NCBI GenBank assembly: GCA_964471595.1
Contig: CAYYGN010000004.1
Location: forward strand, 62,001 to 126,000
Direction: 5' to 3'
Length of the DNA: 64,000 nt
Source of the DNA: JAGNXB01 sp964471595
Lineage (GTDB): Bacteria; Bacteroidota; Bacteroidia; Chitinophagales; Saprospiraceae
In this document: in pieces, positions 17,224-26,598 of the stretch
How the letters are laid out: every line of letters begins with the position of its first letter
Position numbering within the stretch: position 1 is the stretch's first letter
Translations under genes and position numbers: made by a program
Notes under the pieces: model-generated
What the model was told of the DNA's origin: nothing
What the model saw: the letters and a program-made list of their open reading frames with translations, nothing else
Database searches by the model: none

Positions 17224-20200
17224 TTACAGCAATTCAAAAAGTATATAGGAACCCTGTAGCGTATTCACCCCCCCGATACCCGGCTTGCCAGGTACACGCA
17301 CCTTGCCCACCTGGGTGAACGGCACGGCAGGATCCTGGATGAAATTGTCCGTCAGGATCGGACGCGCCATAGGCGAGTTGGCCAGCGTGAGGAAGAAATC
17401 ATTGGCTTTTTTGGTCAGGCTTTTATCGGGTGTGCGGTCGATCTGGGTCGTATTCAAATCATAGAGGACATATTTGAATCCTTCCTCTTTCAGAAGCCGG
17501 ACAAAATCGTCCTTGCGCCGAAGCACGGAAACCGTTTGTTCGTAGACGCCCAATTGGTTGTCCTCCAGGACACGCCGGTCATTGCGGACAATGTGGTAAT
17601 TGAAAAAGGTGCCGACCCGGTATACCTTGGCCGTTGGGTCTGCATTGAGCAATCGGACCACTTCCTCCATGTAGGGCATTGTAGCGGCATAGGTATCCCT
17701 GAGATCGGCCGGTCCCGACGCGAACTGCAAAAACGGATGGTTGTACCACATACCGGGCTGCTCCCTGGATTGCGGCTGACCCGAAACGAAAAACAGGAAC
17801 AACGACAGGATTCCATACACCACAATTGCGCCCCGCCACCAAGTGCGAGCCATGGAAGCCGGGATTCCCTGACCAAGGGCATCCTGTTGGTCGAAATACC
17901 AGGCAAACGCCACAAAAAGCAGGGCGAACATCGGGAACCCGTACCAGACAATGGCATTGCCCAACAAGACCCACAACAATCCGAAGGTGATCCCGAAGGC
18001 TCCCAAATACCGCATGTTGTCGGGCATGTGGTGACCTTTTTCACGAAGCAACCACCAGGCTCCGGCACCCAATAACAGGATCAGACAGAAAACCGCGTAA
18101 AACGGAAGGCCGGACAGAAAGGCATAAACGCCATGGGTCAGCCGGCCGGCTTCCACAAATCCCGTTTGTACCCTTTCGAAAACAGCACCTGTGAAGGATC
18201 CTTCTTCCGAGGGCATCAAACCCTGTTGCCATTGCAGTTTTTCCGCTACGAACGCCGGGTCTGGTGGTGCGCTCCCTTCCGAATAAAGGGAATACACTGA
18301 GATGGTCCAGATCAGCAGGCTGCCGAGAATGACCAACATGTTGCGCCACAGGCCGGTCCCCCAGAAAAGGAAAGGCAGGACAAGGAGCAGGAGGAAGGAT
18401 ATGTCGAGGTACCTGGAAAAAGGCACCTGGGTATTCATGGTCATGTCGTAAGGGAGAGAAAGGAAGAGGGGAAGACCGGGTTCGTATCCGATATAGCGTT
18501 TGATTTCTTCCTGCTGGACACCACCGAACAAAGAGGTGCGATACAGGGCACGGTCAACGCCTCGACGCACTTCTCCTTTGCGGACACCTTCAAAGAGAGA
18601 CTTTTGATCCGGAGAAAGGACCTGTTCAAAAATTTCGTCACGCAGGCCCATCAGTCCCATGCGATCTCCCTGGCGGATTTTTCCCTCAGCGTGGTAGGTC
18701 CGGAGCAATTGCATCAAATGTTCCTTTTGCGCATTGTCCAGTTCAAAACCACGCCGGGACATCATTTGATTGAGAATGTCGAAGGTGGTCGAGAGGTCAT
18801 CCGCCAATTCTCCGGTGTCCGAAGGAGTCTTCGCCATCCTGGCCCGTGCCGTCTGGCGTTGCTCATCATCCAGTATCTCGTCTATGGCCTTGTTGCGGGC
18901 ATCCATGAGTTGGTCCATCCTGCTGCCAGGTGTTGCCTCTTTATTCAAGTCCAATTGAGCGGCCAGGACGGCCAACCTGGATAACTGGTCAGGTCGAAGC
19001 TCCACCCCCAGGTTTCTGAGACTTTGCTCCAGGATGAATTCCGGCTGACCCGCCTGTGTTTCTTCCTTCGCCAAAAATGCCTGCACATCCAAACGGGGTG
19101 ACACCGGTTTGCCCTGCACGAGATGCGAGATGGCAAACCGCCCCTGTTCACGGAGATGTTTGGCCATCCAGGGCGAAAAACACAGCAAGGCAGCGACCAC
19201 GAAGATCAGGGTGGACCTGACCATGGGTATCCAGGCTTCCGGGTGCCTGCGCCATCCGGCGACAAGCAGAGCCATTCCGGGCAACAAACATGTCAGGGCA
19301 AAGGCCCACCCGGGCGTTTCCCCCAATTCCAGATAACCGAATCGATTGATCCCGGCCAGGAAAAGGAGGCCGAGGGCGGACAGCAGAACCCCGGCGGCCC
19401 CACGACCCCGCAGGTAACGGTACGCCATCAGAGACAGCATTCCGACGATGACCAGCAATCCGGTGTATTTGATACCAAAGGCAAATCCACTCAGCCATCC
19501 GGCCAGGGCCCACAATACTGTGGTTGAAGGGACTTGCCGGCGCCCAACCCGAATGGTTCCACCGTCGGCCTCTTTCCGACCACCACGGGTGGGATCGTAT
19601 TCAAGAATAAGGAGCAACATGGCCAGGGACACGAACAGAAATCCGAGGTCCACCTTTTCATCAAACAGGGCATGAAAAGCGAAGGCGGGATTGAGATACA
19701 TCAAAGCCATGGCCAGCCAGGAGCCGCTCCGGGAAAGGACAAGACGAGCCACCCTGTAAATGGCCCACATGCACAGGAGCATGGCGCCATGGGATAATTG
19801 AATGGAGACAGCCACACGGCGGAAGAGGACCTCCCCGAGGCTCATGAACAGTTCCCAGTTGTAGCTCTGCCCGATCCGCGGCAAAAATCCCCGGTCGGCC
19901 AGGATATGAGTGGTATTCATGTATAACAGGGCTCCGTCGAAGCCCACCGGGAATGCCTTGATCACACCTACCTGCACGATGGCCATAGCGATACCCACGA
20001 CAAACAAGGGCAGTAAACGCCAGGAGGCCTCCCCTTTCAGCGACACGGGAGCCAAAAACAAATCCCGCAGAAAATCCCGGATAGTGCGGTAACGCCAGAT
20101 GGACACCAGCGCAACGACCGGCCAGACTACCCAGGTCTTCAATTGACCGAAGGCGCCTGCGGCAAAAAGGAACAAAGACATGACACTGATCCCGACGGCG

Positions 20201-20640
20201 AGACTGATCAGGTAATACGTTGACGTCGAATATCCGGCGCGAATGGGTTTCAATAACCAGGTTCCCAGGCCGATATGAAAGACCAGGATAAAAAGGAATG
20301 CCGCATGGATTCCGATGCTGTAGGCAGTAAAATAGGAAAGGTGTCGGGCCACTCCATCCGGAAAAACACGGTATGCCGATGCGTACATACCCAGAACGAT
20401 CAAACTGAGAAGGAGGACCCAGGCATACACCATCCATCCGCGGACTATCGCTTGCGTGCGGGTCAGAAAGTACCAGACACCACCGGATATCAACATCAGG
20501 GTCAGGATCAGTCCCGCATTCGGCCATTGGGTAATGGCTACGGCATAATACGGATGGAAAGCCCAATAGCCCAGCAGTACGAGGAATGTCCATCCGGCGG
20601 CCCAGACGGGCCATATCCTGTGATTAATCGGCGTGGGCAT
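17224..20640 (-). CDS. Very large multi-pass membrane protein, GT-C glycosyltransferase-like
   Basis: A 1138-residue protein with roughly a dozen or more membrane helices in two blocks (about residues 10-500 and 770-940) separated by a soluble, charged, helical insert at about 520-740. The first large loop has GFDGALLYMNTTHILADRGFLPRIGQSYNWELF, comparable to the catalytic-Asp loop of GT-C enzymes such as GT39/GT83. The C-terminal soluble end (VLRRKDDFVRLLKEEGFKYVLYDLN) resembles the periplasmic end of such proteins. Using a lipid-linked sugar from the adjacent GT2 would be logical. The family assignment is tentative, and the helical insert is unusual. It ends 3 bases before the GT2 gene. Confidence 0.6.
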   Translation of the reverse strand: MPTPINHRIWPVWAAGWTFLVLLGYWAFHPYYAVAITQWPNAGLILTLMLISGGVWYFLTRTQAIVRGWMVYAWVLLLSLIVLGMYASAYRVFPDGVARHLSYFTAYSIGIHAAFLFILVFHIGLGTWLLKPIRAGYSTSTYYLISLAVGISVMSLFLFAAGAFGQLKTWVVWPVVALVSIWRYRTIRDFLRDLFLAPVSLKGEASWRLLPLFVVGIAMAIVQVGVIKAFPVGFDGALLYMNTTHILADRGFLPRIGQSYNWELFMSLGEVLFRRVAVSIQLSHGAMLLCMWAIYRVARLVLSRSGSWLAMALMYLNPAFAFHALFDEKVDLGFLFVSLAMLLLILEYDPTRGGRKEADGGTIRVGRRQVPSTTVLWALAGWLSGFAFGIKYTGLLVIVGMLSLMAYRYLRGRGAAGVLLSALGLLFLAGINRFGYLELGETPGWAFALTCLLPGMALLVAGWRRHPEAWIPMVRSTLIFVVAALLCFSPWMAKHLREQGRFAISHLVQGKPVSPRLDVQAFLAKEETQAGQPEFILEQSLRNLGVELRPDQLSRLAVLAAQLDLNKEATPGSRMDQLMDARNKAIDEILDDEQRQTARARMAKTPSDTGELADDLSTTFDILNQMMSRRGFELDNAQKEHLMQLLRTYHAEGKIRQGDRMGLMGLRDEIFEQVLSPDQKSLFEGVRKGEVRRGVDRALYRTSLFGGVQQEEIKRYIGYEPGLPLFLSLPYDMTMNTQVPFSRYLDISFLLLLVLPFLFWGTGLWRNMLVILGSLLIWTISVYSLYSEGSAPPDPAFVAEKLQWQQGLMPSEEGSFTGAVFERVQTGFVEAGRLTHGVYAFLSGLPFYAVFCLILLLGAGAWWLLREKGHHMPDNMRYLGAFGITFGLLWVLLGNAIVWYGFPMFALLFVAFAWYFDQQDALGQGIPASMARTWWRGAIVVYGILSLFLFFVSGQPQSREQPGMWYNHPFLQFASGPADLRDTYAATMPYMEEVVRLLNADPTAKVYRVGTFFNYHIVRNDRRVLEDNQLGVYEQTVSVLRRKDDFVRLLKEEGFKYVLYDLNTTQIDRTPDKSLTKKANDFFLTLANSPMARPILTDNFIQDPAVPFTQVGKVRVPGKPGIGGVNTLQGSYILFELL

Positions 20641-20676
20641 GATGTAACGGATTTGGGATGAGAGTGATACGCATTT

Positions 20677-21864
20677 TCATACGGGCATGTTACGGACCTT
20701 GTCATGGCCGGAAGGCCGTGATGCAGATGGGCTTTCGGGCTCAGGGTCCGGCATCCCCCTCTCTATCCGGCCGACGGCATCCAGCCAATCCCGGGCGTGA
20801 TCAGTCCAGTTGAACAAAGCGGCCCTTTGTCGCCCTTCCTGTTGGAGGCGTTTATAATCGTCTGCCGGCAACTGTCCCATTTGGAGCATGGCCCTGGTCA
20901 ATGCCTGAGTGTCCATGGGATCGACATACCAGGCCGTATCCCCACCCACTTCAGGAAGACTGGACACCCCCGAGCAAATGACCGGACAACCACAGGACAG
21001 GGCCTCCAGGACGGGCAACCCGAATCCTTCATATTCGGAGGGGTAAACCAGGGCGCGAGCATGGGTGTACAGTGCACTCAGTACGGAATCGGGAACGAAG
21101 CCGGCCAGATGGATGTCTGCCCGGTACGGATGTTCGTCCAGCGCCCGGTAGAAGGATTCGGATTTCCACCCTTGTTGACCCACGACAAGAAGAGGAAGCC
21201 CTTCCTTTTCTGCCATTCGGTAGGCCGCATAAGCTTCCAACAGCCGGACCAGGTTTTTTCTGGGCTCAATGGTACCGACCGACAACCAGTATGGAAGGCG
21301 GATACCGGATTGTTCGAGCCAGGTCATGTCGGCGTTTGGCTGCATGTCCGGGTCGCATCCCAAGGGGATGGTCGTGATCCGCGAGGCTACCTCCGGGAAA
21401 AAAGTCCGGATATCGGCGGCCGTATGCGCGGAATTGGCGAGGATCAGAGATGCCCTCCGCAAAATGCCCCGCAAAAAGATGCGTTGCAACCACTGGCTGT
21501 GAAACCGGTGATATTGGGGAAACAACAAGGGCGTCATGTCGTGGATCATGGTGACCCTTCGGATGCGTGCAGGCAGGTTGAAGGGTCCGAAATGAGCCGG
21601 TTCAAACACCACATCCACTTTGTGCCACCACAGGACAAGGGGCACCACGAAAAACAACCGCAAGGCCGCCAGACCGAGTCCGATCCGGATATTGGGGATG
21701 ACGATCTGCCTGGCCCCGGACAAAGAAGGATCTTTTCGTTCGCGAATCAGGATCCACTCGTGCCCTACACCGGCCTGCAGAAGATGGCGCACCAATTCCC
21801 GCGTGTAGACGTGGACCCCGCCTTTCTGGTTGTCGATCGGGTCAGCGATGATGGCAATCCTCAT
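20677..21864 (-). CDS. Glycosyltransferase family 4
   Basis: A 395-residue GT-B glycosyltransferase. It shows DNQKGGVHVYTRELV near the N-terminus, TMIHDMTPLLFPQYH in the middle, SVGTIEPRKNLVRLLEAY opening the C-terminal domain, and YPSEYEGFGLPVLEALSCGCPVI as the E-x7-E donor site. These are typical of mannosyl- or rhamnosyltransferase-like GT4 enzymes. The start ATG overlaps the stop of the upstream fusion gene (ATGA). Its middle and C-terminal motifs resemble the GT4 half of that fusion, suggesting a local duplication. Confidence 0.9.
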   Translation of the reverse strand: MRIAIIADPIDNQKGGVHVYTRELVRHLLQAGVGHEWILIRERKDPSLSGARQIVIPNIRIGLGLAALRLFFVVPLVLWWHKVDVVFEPAHFGPFNLPARIRRVTMIHDMTPLLFPQYHRFHSQWLQRIFLRGILRRASLILANSAHTAADIRTFFPEVASRITTIPLGCDPDMQPNADMTWLEQSGIRLPYWLSVGTIEPRKNLVRLLEAYAAYRMAEKEGLPLLVVGQQGWKSESFYRALDEHPYRADIHLAGFVPDSVLSALYTHARALVYPSEYEGFGLPVLEALSCGCPVICSGVSSLPEVGGDTAWYVDPMDTQALTRAMLQMGQLPADDYKRLQQEGRQRAALFNWTDHARDWLDAVGRIERGMPDPEPESPSASRPSGHDKVRNMPV

Positions 21865-23951
21865 GACGGGTGCAAAGTTTGGGTGCCGGCATTGGTCAAG
21901 GGGTGCGGTGCCGGGTCTCTTTGGCGCCGGATGACGGATTCATACACACAGAGCGTATCAAAGGCCGTCCGCAGCCATGAAAAACGGCGGGATTGCCATA
22001 CGGCTTTCCGGGCCAGTTCGTTTCTCAACCCGGCATCCTGCCAGAGCCTTTCCATTTGTTTTTGGATGTCATCCACATCCCGGGAATCGGCGGCCAGACC
22101 GGCCTCGCCGACGACCTCCGGCAATGCGCTGTTGTTGCCGTAAATGACCGGTGTCCCACACCGCATGGCCTCCAGAGGCGGCAGGCCAAATCCCTCATAA
22201 TGGGCCACGTAACACATGGCAAGGGCACGGCTGTACAGCCAGGGCAAATCTTCATCCAGCACGTGACCCGTGAAGTGGATGCGCTCCGAACCAGCCTGGC
22301 CGGCAGAAAAAACCTCTTCGGTTCGCCACCCTTTGCGCCCGCAAATCAACAAAAGCGGCCCTTCCCCTTGTTGCCGGCTACTGAACCGGAGGAATGCCTC
22401 GACCACATGGCGGAGATTTTTGCGCGGCTCCAGCGTGGAAAGGCTGATGAAATAAGGCTGGTCAGGGATCTGATACCTTTCGCGCACCATCCTCCAGGTT
22501 TCCTCTCCTGACATGGGTTTGAAACGGTCGCCATTGGCGGCTTCATGGATCACGGTGGTGCGTGCTTCGAGCTCCGGGCATTGGTCCAGCAAATCGCGAC
22601 GGGTGGAAGAGGATACGGCAATGACGGCAGCGGCATGTTCTCGCAAAAAAGTCATGCCTTTTGCGGCCAGATGCACATTCCCCGGTTCATGGTACTCCGG
22701 AAACAACTGATGCGTCATGTCGTGAACCGTAAAAACGGAAGGCAATGTCATCTGCTCTACATAGAGGTAATTCTGAGGCAATGGCACGTGCACCAATTCA
22801 TGATATGCACTGGCCTGGCGCCAGGCCCTGACATAGCGTTCCTGGACCGACTCCCCTCTTATCCAGGCCAGGATTCGCCGAACGGGTAAGGCCCTGTACA
22901 CAGGACTCAATCGGTCATAAACGGCCGTCGGGAGGATTTGGCGGATCCTCATTTTGAAACTCAGGAGGTAGTGCTCCCAGTCCTTGTGGACGGGTTTGCG
23001 AATGCCGAATTGTTGGCGTTCCTGTTCCCGTCTTTCCTCGATCCGGTGATAGTATTGGGGCAGGGGTGTGATTTGCCCGTGGGTCAAAACGTCGATCCGC
23101 CACTTTTCCGGCTGCCGGCGCTGAAAAGCCACCAGGCTGTACATCAATTCCTCCACATAGCGACGGATGCCGTCCATGTGGGCATCTTCGGTTTTGTTGC
23201 CTTCGATCAGGATTCGGTAAGGCTCGCGAGATGTCTCCCGGTGCTCTTGCAGCCAGGCCTCTCCGATAGGGCCCAACTCGTAACCCAGAGCCAGCATTTG
23301 CTCTCCGTGCAGCTCCCAGAACAGACGCTCCAGTTCCGGAGGCATTTCATCCTTCCAGGCCCCGGTCTTTCCCCTTCTGAAATTTTTCCGGGCCATATCG
23401 GCCACTTCCTGATCATCCAGGATCTTGCGACCGGCCCCATATTGGGGGGTGCCAAACTTCAGGTCGGCAAATGACGGCAGTTTCTCCTTCCTGGGAGGTG
23501 GCAGGTCCATGACGGTCCGCAACTTTTCCACCTCCCGGATGGGGTCAGCAATCAGATCCTCAAACCGGATGATCACATCCGCCGCTTCCGTCCATTGCCG
23601 CACATTCTCCGACCAACCACCGAAAAAACTGCCGTCCATGGCAAGGATGGCCTCCAGCAAATTGAGATAATAATCGGAACCGGGTTCGATGATGTCTTTC
23701 CGGTGATGGGCCATGGAAACCAGAGCATCCCTGCCTTCCCGGATGATGTACACTTTGGGAATCGAAGGGTCGGAGGGCACCAACTGGGAGGGCAGCAAGT
23801 GCGTTTTGACCACCGGATACCGGTCGTACTCCTGATCAAGGGGATATTGGGGCTCCCGGTGCCATGTACTGGATTCCAGGCCGTACACCTCATACAGAAC
23901 ATTCCGGAAGAACGTGTTTCCGGACCGGGGGAAAGAGGCAAGCCAGATCAT
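21861..23951 (-). CDS. Fusion of a sulfotransferase with a GT4 glycosyltransferase
   Basis: A 696-residue two-domain protein. Residues 1 to about 235 form a P-loop sulfotransferase: SFPRSGNTFFRN at residues 6-17 is the PAPS 5'-phosphate loop, and IIREGRDALVSMAHH is the 3'-phosphate motif. Residues from about 240 to the end form a GT4 enzyme with FTVHDMTHQLFPEYH, SLSTLEPRKNL and EGFGLPPLEAM. One polypeptide could therefore add a sugar and sulfate it. The frame is continuous with no hint of a joined artefact. It is the first gene of the leftward operon, with a divergent region of about 255 bases upstream. Confidence 0.85.
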   Translation of the reverse strand: MIWLASFPRSGNTFFRNVLYEVYGLESSTWHREPQYPLDQEYDRYPVVKTHLLPSQLVPSDPSIPKVYIIREGRDALVSMAHHRKDIIEPGSDYYLNLLEAILAMDGSFFGGWSENVRQWTEAADVIIRFEDLIADPIREVEKLRTVMDLPPPRKEKLPSFADLKFGTPQYGAGRKILDDQEVADMARKNFRRGKTGAWKDEMPPELERLFWELHGEQMLALGYELGPIGEAWLQEHRETSREPYRILIEGNKTEDAHMDGIRRYVEELMYSLVAFQRRQPEKWRIDVLTHGQITPLPQYYHRIEERREQERQQFGIRKPVHKDWEHYLLSFKMRIRQILPTAVYDRLSPVYRALPVRRILAWIRGESVQERYVRAWRQASAYHELVHVPLPQNYLYVEQMTLPSVFTVHDMTHQLFPEYHEPGNVHLAAKGMTFLREHAAAVIAVSSSTRRDLLDQCPELEARTTVIHEAANGDRFKPMSGEETWRMVRERYQIPDQPYFISLSTLEPRKNLRHVVEAFLRFSSRQQGEGPLLLICGRKGWRTEEVFSAGQAGSERIHFTGHVLDEDLPWLYSRALAMCYVAHYEGFGLPPLEAMRCGTPVIYGNNSALPEVVGEAGLAADSRDVDDIQKQMERLWQDAGLRNELARKAVWQSRRFSWLRTAFDTLCVYESVIRRQRDPAPHPLTNAGTQTLHPS

Positions 23952-24206
23952 CTTCTATTCTTTACCCGGTTTCGGGTCCTCCGACCGACGCAATAGTACA
24001 GGCAACAGCCTTTCATTCAACGGCAGGCGGAGGGAGAACCGGCAAGGCTGGTTGTTGCAAAAAGCCCGCCAATGCCTGTCACATTCTGCAAATATTACGA
24101 TTTTTTATATGAAAAGGCAATCCCGCAAGGGATTTTCCCGTATATCGGTTTGAACGGCCCTTCCCACCAACCATGGAGCGGGGCCGATCCGCACTTTTTT
24201 CGGCAA
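23952..24206. other. Divergent intergenic region of the polysaccharide locus
   Basis: This region separates the leftward operon (start 23951) from the rightward one (start about 24207) and probably holds both promoters. An AT-rich stretch around 24090-24115 contains TAATATTTG on the minus strand, a -7 box with one extra base. No gene is evident; a frame opening at 24072 merely extends the sulfotransferase gene upstream. Confidence 0.45.
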
Positions 24207-24935
24207 ATGACTGTTGATGGTATGATGTTCTCCTGGTTTCGCCGGTCCCGACCCAAGGACGGTCCTCTGCGCCTGATCTCTGTCCATATTCCCAAAACGG
24301 CAGGCACTTCCTTCAGGAATACCCTCCGGCAGGTGTATGGCGCTCAGGAGGTCATCCGTTTGGACATAGGCTTGGTCCGTCAGGAGACGCGGATCAACGA
24401 GCTCATTTATGAAGCCCCCGTATTGCCGGCAGGGACTTCGGTCATTCACGGTCACTTTTCCTATCCGTTGTTGACCGGGCGGTTTGCGATCGACCCGGCC
24501 GTACCTGTCATCACCTGGTTGAGAGACCCGGTAGATCGGGTTATATCCAACTATTTTTATCTGGCCCGCCGACTGGAGGAAGAACTCGATGAGGAAGGCA
24601 AGGGTCTGAACATCCTGAAGAAAATGCAACGGTCATTGATCGAATACGCCAGATATGAACCCGCACGCAACCGGATGACCAGATTTTTGGAAGGCCTCCA
24701 ATTGGAGGACCTTCGGTTCGTTGGCCTGGTAGAACACTATGACGAGGATCTGAAGAGGTTGTCCGGCCTGTTGGCGTGGCCGGAATACCCGGTTTTCAGT
24801 CACAACAAAACGGAAAGAGACACCACCCTTGTTTCTGCGGCGGAAATCGAGGAGATACGCCGGCTGAATGCGGAGGATATTATGCTCTATGACAGAGCCA
24901 TGAACCTGAGGGAGAAAGGCCATTGGATGCCATGA
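24207..24935 (+). CDS. Sulfotransferase (carbohydrate type, HIPKTAGTS family)
   Basis: Transfers sulfate from PAPS, probably to a glycan. The P-loop LRLISVHIPKTAGTSFRNTL binds the 5'-phosphate, and ITWLRDPVDRVISNYF supplies the 3'-phosphate contacts. This matches the Sulfotransfer_2-like family related to heparan-sulfate 2-O-sulfotransferases. The start is uncertain: ATGs at 24207 and 24222 both fit, and a longer frame opens at 24072. The product is about 240 residues. It is a clear paralogue of the next gene, which overlaps it by ATGA. It is the first gene of the rightward operon. Confidence 0.85.
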   Translation: MTVDGMMFSWFRRSRPKDGPLRLISVHIPKTAGTSFRNTLRQVYGAQEVIRLDIGLVRQETRINELIYEAPVLPAGTSVIHGHFSYPLLTGRFAIDPAVPVITWLRDPVDRVISNYFYLARRLEEELDEEGKGLNILKKMQRSLIEYARYEPARNRMTRFLEGLQLEDLRFVGLVEHYDEDLKRLSGLLAWPEYPVFSHNKTERDTTLVSAAEIEEIRRLNAEDIMLYDRAMNLREKGHWMP

Positions 24936-25597
24936 TCGAATTGCTGTCCATCCACATCCCGAAAACGGCGGGAACCTCCTTTCACGATATCCTTGTGCAG
25001 GTATACGGTGAAGCGGTATCTGCGTCACTAAAGCGGCGGGATGTGCTGGCCAATGAAAAGGACTCCTCCGACGGACGCTTGCGGTTTGACGATGGCTTGC
25101 GGGTGATTCATGGTCATTTCAAGTTCAGGGAAATTGCTCATTTGCGGGTCCCCGGCGAGACGCGGCTGATTTGCTGGCTGCGGCATCCTGTCCTGCGGGT
25201 CGTATCCAATTGGCTATTTTTCCAGGATGGTCTGCGGCATCCGCAAAGGAATCCAGAACAATTCCGACGGAACGCTCACCGGCAGGGGGAGTCCCTCCTG
25301 ACTTATGCCCGTGAGGAGGAAAATCGCAATCGCATCTCGGATTTTCTGGCTGGCGCCACACCTGAAGATTTCTTCTTTATCGGCATTCAGGAGCATTTCG
25401 GGGAGGATATCCAACGGCTGGGAGGTATGCTCGGTTGGCCGGAAGTACGCGTCCTGGGCCTCAACAAAAATATGCGGGTCTCCGACCCAAGCCCTGCAGA
25501 GTGGGCCGAAATCAGCCGTCTGAACAGCGATGACCTCGTCTGGTACGAACAAGCCCTGCAGTGGCGTTCACGCACATTCAACCGCGTCGAATCCTGA
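24932..25597 (+). CDS. Sulfotransferase, paralogue of the preceding gene
   Basis: A 221-residue protein with the same layout: LLSIHIPKTAGTSFHDIL as the PAPS 5'-loop and ICWLRHPVLRVVSNWLF as the 3'-loop. The later segments FFIGIQEHFGEDIQRLGGMLGWPE and LNSDDLVWYEQAL align with FVGLVEHYDEDLKRLSGLLAWPE and LNAEDIMLYDRAM of the neighbour. This shows tandem duplication followed by divergence. The start is the ATG overlapping the upstream stop, and its own stop overlaps the next start (TGATG). Duplicates probably sulfate different positions or residues (inference). Confidence 0.87.
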   Translation: MIELLSIHIPKTAGTSFHDILVQVYGEAVSASLKRRDVLANEKDSSDGRLRFDDGLRVIHGHFKFREIAHLRVPGETRLICWLRHPVLRVVSNWLFFQDGLRHPQRNPEQFRRNAHRQGESLLTYAREEENRNRISDFLAGATPEDFFFIGIQEHFGEDIQRLGGMLGWPEVRVLGLNKNMRVSDPSPAEWAEISRLNSDDLVWYEQALQWRSRTFNRVES

Positions 25598-26598
25598 TGG
25601 TACACAAACGACGCGTCCTGTTTCACCGCACCTGGACCAAACCCAACGGGGGCACCAGCGGGGGGCAAATGAAGGTAAGGGATGCCTTCGAGCATTTTCG
25701 TCATTCGCCTCATTTTGAACCATTTGTATTTTTTCCGAAAGAAACGGTCTGGCACCCCAATCCCGGCAATGTGTGGTGGCCTTACAGGGATCAGGCATTG
25801 CCCGAATGGGATATCCGCCCTTCTGATGTGTTGTTTCTTGCCGGAACGGACTGGCTGGTCATGACCTCTTCCGTGCGCGAACATCCACCTGTCCCCGTAT
25901 TGAATATTGTCCATCCCCGACACACCAGGCCGGAGGATCCAAGACATGCTTTTCTGCGCCATCCGGCCATACGGATTGCCAAAAGTTCGGCCGGCATGGA
26001 GATCCTCCGGGAATACGGGGTCAACGGCCCGCTATTCCTGATCCCGGATGCCATTGACCTCGATCTTTTGCCCGCTCCCAATCCTCACCCCGACCTGGAC
26101 ATCCTTATCGCGGGCTTGAAAAACGAACCGCTGGCCCTTTCCCTGTACCAATCCCTTAAAAGGCGACTGCCCCATGCCCGTATTGAGGTGCAGGTTCGCC
26201 CCCCCCTGCCTACCAGATCAGATTTTCTCCATTTGCTCAACCGTACCCGCATTGCCGTCTTGCTGCCGCTCCCGGCGGACAAAGGGGCAGAGGGATTCTA
26301 TCTGCCTGCCCTCGAAGCCATGGCCCTGAAAAAGCTGGTTGTTTGCCCTTACGCGGTGGGCAATGCCGATTTTTGTTTGCCCGGCGTCACTTGCCTGCAG
26401 CCCGATTACAATGAGGCGTCTTTGTCGGAGGCCATCATTAATGCCTTGGCCATGACGGATGCTGCGCGGGCATCTTTGATCCGTAACGGGTGGGAAATCA
26501 GCCGCCGTCATGGTCTGGAACAGGAACGACAGGCGTATTTATCACTCTTAAACCAAATCGATGAGCTTTGGCAGCAACCGGCTCTTTTCCGCTCCTAG
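25597..26598 (+). CDS. Glycosyltransferase, GT4-like
   Basis: A 333-residue protein whose C-terminal half carries the GT4 donor motif, here PLPADKGAEGFYLPALEAMALKKLVVCP, with the E-x7-E spacing kept. The N-terminus has WTKPNGGTSGGQMKVRDAFEHF, which fits the acceptor-binding loop. The ATG at 25597 overlaps the previous stop, and a GTG at 25561 would give 12 further residues. It overlaps the next sulfotransferase gene by 38 bases. The donor sugar is unknown. Confidence 0.75.
   Translation: MVHKRRVLFHRTWTKPNGGTSGGQMKVRDAFEHFRHSPHFEPFVFFPKETVWHPNPGNVWWPYRDQALPEWDIRPSDVLFLAGTDWLVMTSSVREHPPVPVLNIVHPRHTRPEDPRHAFLRHPAIRIAKSSAGMEILREYGVNGPLFLIPDAIDLDLLPAPNPHPDLDILIAGLKNEPLALSLYQSLKRRLPHARIEVQVRPPLPTRSDFLHLLNRTRIAVLLPLPADKGAEGFYLPALEAMALKKLVVCPYAVGNADFCLPGVTCLQPDYNEASLSEAIINALAMTDAARASLIRNGWEISRRHGLEQERQAYLSLLNQIDELWQQPALFRS

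Noticed and set aside
20797..22143. 448-codon plus-strand frame opposite two glycosyltransferase genes
   Set aside because: The opposite frames contain GT4 motifs and an ATGA coupling; this frame has no recognisable domain.
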